A stretch of DNA of 64,000 nucleotides, taken from Scytonema tolypothrichoides VB-61278 (GTDB lineage Bacteria > Cyanobacteriota > Cyanobacteriia > Cyanobacteriales > Nostocaceae). Each line of letters starts with the position of its first letter. Position 1 is the first letter of the stretch. Location of the stretch: positions 224,483-288,482 of the forward strand of contig NZ_JXCA02000027.1 in NCBI RefSeq assembly GCF_000828085.3. Direction: 5' to 3'. Positions 57,038 to 64,000 of the stretch are shown here, in pieces. Below the pieces are notes generated by a model that made no database searches, was not told the DNA's origin, and saw only the letters and a program-made list of their open reading frames with translations. Made by a program: the position numbers and the translations under genes.

Positions 57038-59263
57038 TTATAACCAATTATCATCGTCATCATCCCAGTTATCCTGGTAATTAGGACGGGGTTTGCGTGA
57101 ATAACCGCCCTCATCAGAGGAACGACCTCTCCTGTCATAGTCTCTGTTGTAGTCCTTGCCATAATTTCTGTCGTAGGAATCGCGATCGCGAAGCGGGCGC
57201 TCTGCGCCATCGCGCCTTGCACGGCTCCCTTCGGGAGTATCGCGTTCGCGCAGCGTGCCCGGAGGGCTCAGCGGGCGCTCTGCGCCATCGCCCCTTTGGC
57301 GGCTTCCTCCAAACGAATCGCGGTATGTATCCCTTGAGTAATCGCGATCATCGCCTCTTGGGCGGCTTCCTCCGGGAGGATCCCGGTCTTTTTCGCCAGT
57401 GAAGATTTCACGGATAGTACCAAACAAGTCATCCTCTTCATCATCATCGTAGTACTGGCGGACTTCCCGGTTTAGGTCATACAAAGCATCTTGTAGGTCA
57501 GCATAAGCTTGGTCAATCCCTCTGTCATCATTTTCTTTCAAACTTTCGCGGAGTTCTCGACAGATATTATCAATTCTTTGACGGCGGCTGCGAGCAAACT
57601 GCATCCCAAAATCCAACGCCACTTCTCTGAGTTGTCGTTCTGCTTGTATAATCAATGCCTCAGCACGAGTGCGTTTTTCTACCCGTTCTTTGCGTTCCCT
57701 GTCAATTTCAGCGTATCTCTCAGCATCCTGAATTGCCTGTCTGATTTCTCCTTCGCTCAAGGTAGAAGCACCTTGAACTGTAATACTCTGTTCTCTACCT
57801 GTGGTTCTATCCAGAGCAGTCACCTGTAAAATTCCGTTAGCATCTATATCAAATGATACTTGTATCTGTGGAATGCCACGTGGTGCTGGAGGAATACCAT
57901 ATAGTTTAAAGCGTCCGAGAGACTTATTATCTACTGCCATTTCCCGTTCGCCTTGGACGACGTGGACTTCCACTGTATTTTGATTATTTTCTGATGTGGA
58001 AAAAATATCAGAGCGGCGTACTGGTATAGTGGTGTTGCGAGGAATCAGTTTTTTCATCACGCCGTTGACGGTTTCTAATCCCAAAGACAAGGGCGTGACA
58101 TCCAACAGCAGGACATCTTTGAGTTCACCGGCGAGAATACCCGCTTGTATTGCTGCACCTACCGCCACAACTTCATCTGGATTGACGTTTTGGTTGGGTT
58201 GTTTGCCAATCATTGCCCGTACAAGCTGCTGTATCATTGGCATTCGCGTAGCACCACCAACTAGCACAACTTCATCAATGTCTGCGGGTGTTAAACCAGC
58301 ATCTTTCATGGCGCGTTTGACTGGAAGGCGTACACGTCCAAGTAAGTCATCAGATAAAGCTTCAAACTCAGAACGAGTCAAACGAGTTTCCAGATGTTTT
58401 GGACCTTCTTCATCAGCAGCGATAAAAGGTAAGTTAATATCGGTGACGCTGACAGAGGAAAGTTCGATTTTGGCTTTTTCGGCTGCTTCTAACAAACGTT
58501 GTAAAGCTGAGCGATCGCGTCTTAAATCTACCCCCTCGGTTTCTAAAAATTTCTCTGCCAACCAATCGACTATTTTTTTATCAAAATCATTTCCACCGAG
58601 TTGCGTGTCTCCACTCGTGGATCTGACTTCAAACACTCCATCCCCAACGTCGAGAATCGACACATCAAACGTGCCACCGCCCAAGTCAAAGACTAATATA
58701 GTTTCAGTGCTGCCGCGATCCAATCCGTAAGCCAAAGAAGCAGCTGTCGGTTCATTGAGAATTCGCAGTACTTCCAAGCCTGCTATTCTACCAGCATCTC
58801 GTGTTGCTTGGCGCTGAGAATCATTAAAATAAGCAGGAACGGTGATAACTGCCCCTGTGACTGGATCACCCAGGTACTTACTGGCGTCTTCTGCCAGTTT
58901 CTTTAGCACCATTGCGGAAATTTCTTCTGGAGCAAAATCTTTATTGAGACGAGGACAAGAAATTTTGATGTTACCAACCTCATCTTTACGGATAGTATAT
59001 GGCACTCGCTTTGAATCTGGGCTTAGTTCGCCATACCTGCGCCCAATGAAGCGTTTCACGGCGAAAAAGGTATCTTGTGGGTTGAGGAGGGTTTGTCGTC
59101 GTGCCATTTGCCCAACAACTCTTTCGCCTTCTTTGGTGAAGCCAACTACGGAGGGAGTCGTTCGCATTCCTTCTGCATTGGCAATCACCACCGGCTTGCC
59201 ACCCTCCATGACGGCAACTACTGAGTTGGTTGTACCCAAGTCAATGCCGACTACCTTGCCCAT
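57038..59263 (-). CDS. dnaK: Chaperone protein DnaK (Hsp70)
   Basis: A 741-residue Hsp70, about 100 longer than E. coli DnaK. The ATPase domain starts [35 protein letters not shown] and [11 protein letters not shown] follow; the peptide-binding domain begins [13 protein letters not shown]. The helical lid ends near 620. The C-terminal tail (about 630-741) is highly charged ([20 protein letters not shown]..., DDDDDNWL). Two copies of GDGAERPL or RDGAERPL in it are encoded by a 21-bp identical repeat (57193-57213 and 57271-57291), a repeat insertion in frame. Cyanobacteria have several DnaKs; which paralogue this is is not certain. Confidence 0.95.
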   Translation of the reverse strand: MGKVVGIDLGTTNSVVAVMEGGKPVVIANAEGMRTTPSVVGFTKEGERVVGQMARRQTLLNPQDTFFAVKRFIGRRYGELSPDSKRVPYTIRKDEVGNIKISCPRLNKDFAPEEISAMVLKKLAEDASKYLGDPVTGAVITVPAYFNDSQRQATRDAGRIAGLEVLRILNEPTAASLAYGLDRGSTETILVFDLGGGTFDVSILDVGDGVFEVRSTSGDTQLGGNDFDKKIVDWLAEKFLETEGVDLRRDRSALQRLLEAAEKAKIELSSVSVTDINLPFIAADEEGPKHLETRLTRSEFEALSDDLLGRVRLPVKRAMKDAGLTPADIDEVVLVGGATRMPMIQQLVRAMIGKQPNQNVNPDEVVAVGAAIQAGILAGELKDVLLLDVTPLSLGLETVNGVMKKLIPRNTTIPVRRSDIFSTSENNQNTVEVHVVQGEREMAVDNKSLGRFKLYGIPPAPRGIPQIQVSFDIDANGILQVTALDRTTGREQSITVQGASTLSEGEIRQAIQDAERYAEIDRERKERVEKRTRAEALIIQAERQLREVALDFGMQFARSRRQRIDNICRELRESLKENDDRGIDQAYADLQDALYDLNREVRQYYDDDEEDDLFGTIREIFTGEKDRDPPGGSRPRGDDRDYSRDTYRDSFGGSRQRGDGAERPLSPPGTLRERDTPEGSRARRDGAERPLRDRDSYDRNYGKDYNRDYDRRGRSSDEGGYSRKPRPNYQDNWDDDDDNWL
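57193..57291. repeat. GC-rich repeat in the dnaK tail
   Basis: A 21-bp sequence (core gggcgctctgcgccatcgc) occurs twice, 57193-57213 and 57271-57291, inside a palindrome-rich stretch (cgcgatcgcg, cttcgggag, gcgttcgcg). It keeps the reading frame. Confidence 0.75.
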
Positions 59264-59380
59264 GCGTTTTTGTTCTCCTATAGTGTCTTATAAATTAATT
59301 TGTTTAGATCTAATGCTTGATTTATTGTATCTTGCTGTTGAGAATTACACGGTCAAACAGTGTTCCTCGTTAGTTAATTT

Positions 59381-60229
59381 GTGAATCTAAAGAATCAGCT
59401 CGAAAGTCATCTCACCTCGATAGTCCGCGATCGCGATCCCTATCTAGCGACTGCTGGACATTTTTTTGTCCAAGAATACATTCGTCAACAATTTGCTCAA
59501 TGGGGAAGTGTGGAAATCCACACCTTTAGAGTCGGGAGCAAAACTTGTCAAAACCTCATTTTGAATTTACCTTCACAACCTGAGTCCGAAAAAAGAGATT
59601 TACCTCCTATTTTAATTGGTGCCCATTATGATGCTGTTCCTGGAACACCAGGTGCAGATGATAATGCTACAGGTATAGCAGTTTTGCTGGAATTGGCAAG
59701 AATGTTTGCATCCGTTCCAACAAAATATCCCCTGCAACTGGTCGCTTTTGACATGGAAGAATACGGTTTATTAGGTAGCACGGAGTATGCGGCTTACCTC
59801 AAGCAAGAGCAGCAACCGTTACGCTTAATGATTTCTTTGGAAATGCTTGGATATTGCGACCCAACTCCAGGTTCTCAAAGTTACCCGTCTCCTCTGAAAT
59901 ATTTTTACCCTAATTGTGGTGATTTTATTGCTTTAATTGGTAATTGGCGAACAATTCGTGACCTAATTTGTATTAGCCGCAGTATTCGTAAAGTCGGTGT
60001 ACCAAGTCAGTGGTTACCAGTACCTAATAGAGGTTTAATCGTTCGTCAGACAAGACAAAGTGACCATGCACCTTTTTGGGATGCAGGTTATCCAGCAATC
60101 ATGGTGACAGATACAGCATTTATGCGTAATCCAAATTATCATAAACCTAGCGATACTATTGATACTTTAGATTTAGATTTTCTCACTGGTGTTTGTCAAG
60201 GTTTGGAAAGCGGTATTCGGCATTTGTAA
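59381..60229 (+). CDS. M28 family zinc peptidase
   Basis: A 282-residue aminopeptidase-like protein with no signal peptide. The zinc ligands and catalytic residues of M28 are visible: H82 (IGAHYDA), D93 in GADDNATGIAV, E126-E127 (DMEEYGLLGS) and the last His in NPNYHKPSDTIDTLD; DHAPFWDAGYPAIMVTDT also fits. The start is GTG 59381. It is divergent from dnaK. The substrate is unknown. Confidence 0.88.
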   Translation: MNLKNQLESHLTSIVRDRDPYLATAGHFFVQEYIRQQFAQWGSVEIHTFRVGSKTCQNLILNLPSQPESEKRDLPPILIGAHYDAVPGTPGADDNATGIAVLLELARMFASVPTKYPLQLVAFDMEEYGLLGSTEYAAYLKQEQQPLRLMISLEMLGYCDPTPGSQSYPSPLKYFYPNCGDFIALIGNWRTIRDLICISRSIRKVGVPSQWLPVPNRGLIVRQTRQSDHAPFWDAGYPAIMVTDTAFMRNPNYHKPSDTIDTLDLDFLTGVCQGLESGIRHL

Positions 60230-60321
60230 AAAGACAGATATTTTTTATTGAAAAGTATTGAACTATAAGGTTTAGGACAAGAGTTTTTAAAATATGTTTA
60301 TGAGCGACAGGTAACCTGATT

Positions 60322-60885
60322 ATGGTTAAGACAAGTATCAGAAAAAAACTCACGTTAGAAGAATTTATGGCGCTTCCACAAGGAGATGTCAACTATGAGT
60401 TTGTAGATAGTTATGCAGTGCCTAAAGTGTCCCCCAAATTCTTTCATTCGACTTTACAATTAACTCTGGGACTCTTGCTTCGTACTTGGTGTAAAGGAAA
60501 AGGTAGAATCGGTTCAGAGTGGGCAATTATTTTAAAGCGTCAGGGGCAAGATTGGGCACTTGTACCGGATTTGACTTATATTTCTTATAAACGTTTACCG
60601 AAAGTGTGGAAGCGCAATGAAGCTTGTCCTGTTCCTCCGGAATTGGTAATTGAAATTATTTCTCCAGACCAAACAATGAAGGAATTTGAAGACAAAGCAC
60701 GAGATTATTTTGCTGCTGGAGTGTCACGAGTTTGGATTGTCGATCCAGAAGCAATAACTATCAAAGTCTTTGTCTCGGCTGAAGAAAGTCAAGTTTACAG
60801 TGATAATATGCCGATTGTAGATACTCTGCTTCCAGGTTTGGAGTTAACAGTTAGACAAGTTTTTGAAGAGGCAGAATTGCTTTGA
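60322..60885 (+). CDS. Uma2 family (DUF820) PD-(D/E)XK nuclease-like protein
   Basis: A 187-residue protein of the Uma2 family, highly expanded in cyanobacteria. Motifs: LTLEEFMALPQ at the start, the nuclease-core PDLTYISYKR and PELVIEIISPD, then YFAAGVSRVWIVDPE. The fold is that of restriction endonuclease-like enzymes, but the role is unknown. It lies 92 bp after the M28 gene. Confidence 0.85.
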   Translation: MVKTSIRKKLTLEEFMALPQGDVNYEFVDSYAVPKVSPKFFHSTLQLTLGLLLRTWCKGKGRIGSEWAIILKRQGQDWALVPDLTYISYKRLPKVWKRNEACPVPPELVIEIISPDQTMKEFEDKARDYFAAGVSRVWIVDPEAITIKVFVSAEESQVYSDNMPIVDTLLPGLELTVRQVFEEAELL

Positions 60886-61063
60886 ATGCTGGTGGTGCTC
60901 TTGTGATTAAGAATAATTAGAATTTATCACCCAAAGTTAAGAAAACTTTTCCCTCTAAGTTAGTTATTGTCTGTAAACTAAGTTTCCTGAGTTTTTTCTC
61001 CAACAGACAATAGTATCAGCAGAAACCGCTAGAATAGAGATTTGGAGCATTGTGCATCCGCTT

Positions 61064-62425
61064 ATGAGTCTTCCTATAGTTGCTATTATTGGTCGCCCGA
61101 ATGTAGGCAAATCTACCTTGGTGAATCGTCTTGCCGAGGAACAATCTGCTATTGTTCATGATCAACCAGGTATGACGCGCGATCGCACTTACAAACCAGC
61201 ATACTGGCGCGATCGCGAGTTTACAGTTGTTGATACTGGTGGTTTGGTCTTTAATGATGACACCGAATTTTTACCACTAATTCGCCAACAAGCAATGGCA
61301 GCACTCACAGAAGCAAGTGTTGCTATTTTTGTAGTAGATGGTCGCACAGGACCAACACCCGCTGATGAAGAAATTGCTGAGTGGTTACGACAACAAAAAG
61401 TCCCTGTTCTGCTGGCTGTTAATAAATGCGAATCCCCAGAACAAGGTTTCATTCAAGCTGCTGAATTTTGGGAATTGGGTTTGGGCGAACCTTTCCCAAT
61501 CTCCGCTATTCATGGAAGTGGTACAGGAGACTTACTTGATGTAGTGATTAACTATCTTCCTGCTACAACAGAAGTCCCAGAAACTAATGAGATTAAAGTG
61601 GCAATAGTGGGACGTCCAAATGTCGGTAAATCGAGTTTATTGAATGCTTTTGTGGGAGAAACAAGGGCAATTGTTAGCCCAATTTCTGGTACCACCCGTG
61701 ATGCAATTGATACTGTCGTGGAACGAAAGGGGCAAATTTACCGCTTGATTGATACGGCAGGAATTCGCAAAAAGAAGAATGTAGAATATGGCCCGGAATT
61801 CTTCAGCATCAATCGTGCTTTTAAAGCAATTCGTCGCGCTGATGTGGTTTTATTGGTGATAGATGCCCTTGATGGTGTCACAGAGCAAGACCAAAAACTA
61901 GTTGGGCGTGTTACTGAAGAAGGTCGAGCTTGTATTATTGTGGTCAATAAGTGGGATGCTGTCGAAAAAGATTCTTACACGATTTATGATTACGAAAAAC
62001 ATCTGCAAGAACGACTGCATTTTACTGAATGGGCAGAAACGATTTTTGTCAGTGCCTTGACTGGGCAACGGGTAGAAAAGATTTTGGAATTGGTCGATAA
62101 AGCAGCCGAGTCACACAAACGTCGTGTGAGTACAGCGGTTATTAACGAAGTTTTGGAAGAAGCAATGGGTTGGCACTCGCCGACAGTTTCTCGTTCTGGA
62201 CGCCAAGGCAAAATTTACTATGGCACACAAGTTAGTAGTCAACCGCCTACAATAGCATTGTTTGTCAACGATTCAAAACGCTTTAACGATAACTACCGCC
62301 GCTATATCGAGCGACAATTTCGCGAACATTTGGGCTTTCAAGGAACTCCTATCCGTATACTATGGCGGAGTAAAAAAGTCCGTGAAGTTGAAGGTACTAA
62401 TGCCAATCGAGCTACCCGCGTGTAG
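61064..62425 (+). CDS. der: Ribosome biogenesis GTPase Der
   Basis: A 453-residue GTPase with two tandem G domains: G1 [10 protein letters not shown] and NKCESP in the first, [10 protein letters not shown] and VNKWDA in the second, then a KH-like C-terminal domain ([18 protein letters not shown]). It helps assemble the large ribosomal subunit. ATG 61064 matches the family start [13 protein letters not shown]; the frame opens at GTG 61052, with GGAG at 61044-61047, so the longer form cannot be excluded. ecfT follows after 227 bp. Confidence 0.95.
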   Translation: MSLPIVAIIGRPNVGKSTLVNRLAEEQSAIVHDQPGMTRDRTYKPAYWRDREFTVVDTGGLVFNDDTEFLPLIRQQAMAALTEASVAIFVVDGRTGPTPADEEIAEWLRQQKVPVLLAVNKCESPEQGFIQAAEFWELGLGEPFPISAIHGSGTGDLLDVVINYLPATTEVPETNEIKVAIVGRPNVGKSSLLNAFVGETRAIVSPISGTTRDAIDTVVERKGQIYRLIDTAGIRKKKNVEYGPEFFSINRAFKAIRRADVVLLVIDALDGVTEQDQKLVGRVTEEGRACIIVVNKWDAVEKDSYTIYDYEKHLQERLHFTEWAETIFVSALTGQRVEKILELVDKAAESHKRRVSTAVINEVLEEAMGWHSPTVSRSGRQGKIYYGTQVSSQPPTIALFVNDSKRFNDNYRRYIERQFREHLGFQGTPIRILWRSKKVREVEGTNANRATRV

Positions 62426-62652
62426 TGCTCACAAGTCATCAGTCATGAGTATTTGGCAATTGACCCTTACGGGAACGCGGGTCGCCTCTGTCCGGAAAAC
62501 GTCAGGTGCTCTACTTGGGGAGACACGCCAGGTGCTACAAGTCGGCACAGCGTTTCCCTTCGCACTGGCTCCCCAAGACCGCACTGGCTCCCCTCCAGCA
62601 GCGCTGCCTCACTCATGACTCATGATTAACGACTCATGATTAATAATTATAA
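62426..62652. repeat. der-ecfT gap with dispersed repeat
   Basis: Filled mostly by GC-rich repeats. Positions 62565-62590 share 25 of 26 bases with the repeat inside the hsp70-like gene (8999-9024, reverse complement). TCATGACTCATGATTAA-type short repeats end the gap. Confidence 0.65.
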
Positions 62653-63579
62653 ATGGATTTACTGCGATCGCTACCAATTGGGCTTTACTTAGAACAACCT
62701 CAAACTTGGTTACATAAACTCGACCCACGAGTCAAGTTAATCTGGTTGATGAGCTTTCTGACAACTTACATTCTTGCCAATAACTTATGGCGCGTGCTGT
62801 TGGTAGTACTGTTGATTATTGCTACTTTAATAGCGCGAATTCCCCGAAAAGTTTGGCAGCAGCAAATGGGGTTGGTGTTGACAGCGTCCTTTTTTATTTT
62901 AGTCATTTTACCTATCACTCCTGATGGACTTGGTATCAAGTATCAACCGCGCTTACCAATTAACCAACAAGTCTTAACAGAACAATCAGCTTCGACTCCG
63001 TCTACTCCAGCAGCTTTGTCAGCCAATAAGCAGCAAGGTTATAAGTATGTGTTGTTTGACAAAGGTTCAATCAAAGTGACTCGCCGTTCTTTAGATTTGG
63101 CAATAACTGCGAGTACAATGCTGTTTACTCTTATTTACAGTAGCAATTTGTATCTGTTGACAACCGCAACAGAGGAAATCACCGCTGCTATAGAAAGCTT
63201 AATGCAACCCTTGCGACGCTTGAAGTTACCTGTGACTGAGATAACTTTGACTTTAACTTTATCGTTACGATTTATTCCCCTCGTTTTAGAAGAAATCCAA
63301 AATTTAATTCGTTCTGTAATGACGAGGGCTATAAATTGGAAAAAGTTAGGATTGAAAGGAGCTGTTAAAGTTTGGATGTTGGTAGCAGAACGCCTGTTGG
63401 AAAATTTGTTACTCAGGGCAGAGCAAATGGCGAGTGCAATGACGGTGCGAGGGTTTACAAGTCCTAGTGAACATCGTGTGCAATGGCACGATTTACGATT
63501 GAGAAGAGGTGATTGGCTGGCGATCGCAATTTTAATTTTATTTTGGGGACTGCGCCTAGCAATAGGAACTGAAGTTTAA
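62653..63579 (+). CDS. ecfT: Energy-coupling factor transporter transmembrane protein (EcfT/CbiQ)
   Basis: A 308-residue membrane protein, the scaffold subunit of ECF vitamin/metal importers. Hydrophobic segments at about 28-60, 70-90, 150-175, 195-215 and 285-302; DPRVKLIWLM near the start and AMTVRGF near 270 are typical of EcfT (the latter is the Arg-Gly coupling motif). The ATPases and S subunits are not here. It follows der, as in other cyanobacteria. Confidence 0.85.
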   Translation: MDLLRSLPIGLYLEQPQTWLHKLDPRVKLIWLMSFLTTYILANNLWRVLLVVLLIIATLIARIPRKVWQQQMGLVLTASFFILVILPITPDGLGIKYQPRLPINQQVLTEQSASTPSTPAALSANKQQGYKYVLFDKGSIKVTRRSLDLAITASTMLFTLIYSSNLYLLTTATEEITAAIESLMQPLRRLKLPVTEITLTLTLSLRFIPLVLEEIQNLIRSVMTRAINWKKLGLKGAVKVWMLVAERLLENLLLRAEQMASAMTVRGFTSPSEHRVQWHDLRLRRGDWLAIAILILFWGLRLAIGTEV

Positions 63580-63814
63580 AAAATATGCTTATTAAAGGCA
63601 ACAACAATTAGTTTCTTAACTTTTAGGTTAAACCGTCAGAAGCCCCACACTGTACTTTGAAAAAGTCAGTGTCCCATGAATGGCAACTTCTGGTATTTTT
63701 AATGAGTCAATTAACTGATCAATCACTTGACTCATAGTTTTTTCTGTTAAAGCTGCATATAAACGAAGCGATTATCAATCTCCGCTCTGATATTCTAACT
63801 CTGAGATATTTATC
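63580..63814. other. Gap after ecfT with a possible protein fragment
   Basis: On the minus strand 63735-63628 encodes MSQVIDQLIDSLKIPEVAIH... ending KYSVGLLTV and a TAA stop. Codons for RLYAALTEKT lie just upstream in the same frame, then two stops at about 63770. It looks like the 3' end of a lost gene; I do not recognise it. Confidence 0.35.
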
Positions 63815-64000
63815 TTTTGTCAAAGTTAACCCGAATAACACCAGTCAACTTTGCTCTTGTTGTAACGCATACGTACCGAAAGATTTGTCAATGCGTTTAC
63901 ACGAATGTGAGTGTGGTTATGTCGCAGATAGAGACGTAAACGCCGGTGTGAACATCAAGAGAGTTGGGCAGGGCGTCTTCCCAACTATAAAACGCCGAAA
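63815..64000 (+). pseudogene. tnpB: 3' part of a tnpB gene (IS200/IS605 type), cut by window end
   Basis: An open frame encodes FVKVNPNNTSQLCSCCNAYV and then HECECGYVADRDVNAGVNIK, and GVFPTIKRR at the edge. These are the zinc finger (C-x2-C and C-x-C) and the last catalytic Asp (DRD) of TnpB. The upstream domains are not present before 63815, so it is a 5'-truncated remnant, unless the missing part was lost by a frameshift further left. It differs from the intact tnpB at 19329-20570. Confidence 0.75.

Noticed and set aside
1-64000. Search for rRNA and tRNA genes
   Set aside because: No cloverleaf-like or rRNA-like stretch was recognised by eye; a covariance search could still find one in the gaps.

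Overview
The window reads as chromosomal DNA of a filamentous, probably Nostocales-type cyanobacterium (Nostoc/Scytonema/Tolypothrix-like; genus not resolved). Support comes from lineage-restricted genes (RuBisCO accumulation factor Raf1, DUF3143 and DUF2232 proteins, biliverdin-forming heme oxygenase, a DXCF cyanobacteriochrome kinase), many GCGATCGC (HIP1) palindromes, heptamer and octamer tandem repeats, and several families of dispersed palindromic repeats. I saw no rRNA, tRNA or CRISPR array.

Layout. 1-5.3 kb: a two-Cys cyanobacteriochrome histidine kinase, an orphan sugar-type ABC permease and a PstS-like binding protein. 5.3-13.5 kb: a giant Hsp70-like protein, a Crp/Fnr regulator, a DUF2232 membrane protein and a CobT-like protein. 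13.5-15 kb: a long gap holding a 49-residue ribbon-helix-helix gene and a structured RNA that resembles a standalone HEARO/omega RNA. 15-24 kb: a lipoprotein binding protein, a Nif3 gene cut by one amber codon, a TPR protein, a decayed lipoprotein/LysR pair, an intact IS200/IS605 element (tnpA+tnpB) and a U32 peptidase. 24-32 kb: an RND efflux pair, heme oxygenase and glmM. 32-36 kb: an AraC regulator, a 0.2-kb inverted repeat, and a BNR-propeller/NTF2-like/cupin gene group. 36-40 kb: DUF445, a response regulator abutting a menG 3' fragment, and raf1. 40-46 kb: an export locus (HlyD, C39-peptidase ABC transporter, and a beta/gamma-crystallin protein with a double-glycine leader) next to an NB-ARC pseudogene. 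46-64 kb: mostly housekeeping genes: pentapeptide protein, clpC, rimI, lysA, cdaA-uppS, a dnaK/dnaJ/J-protein group, an M28 peptidase, a Uma2 protein, der and ecfT, ending in a tnpB remnant.

How genes work together. Heme oxygenase supplies the biliverdin from which the kinase's bilin would be made. The crystallin gene, the C39 ABC transporter and HlyD share one strand and look like cargo plus a leader-cleaving type I exporter; this is the most interesting candidate system here. DnaK, two J-domain proteins and ClpC form a proteostasis stretch. CdaA (c-di-AMP) and UppS (undecaprenyl diphosphate) overlap by 4 bp. The DNA also records much decay: amber-split nif3, truncated LysR, the menG tail, an NB-ARC pseudogene, a clpC 3' duplicate, a dead C39 fragment, and repeats inserted in frame inside hsp70-like, dnaK and possibly cobT and raf1.
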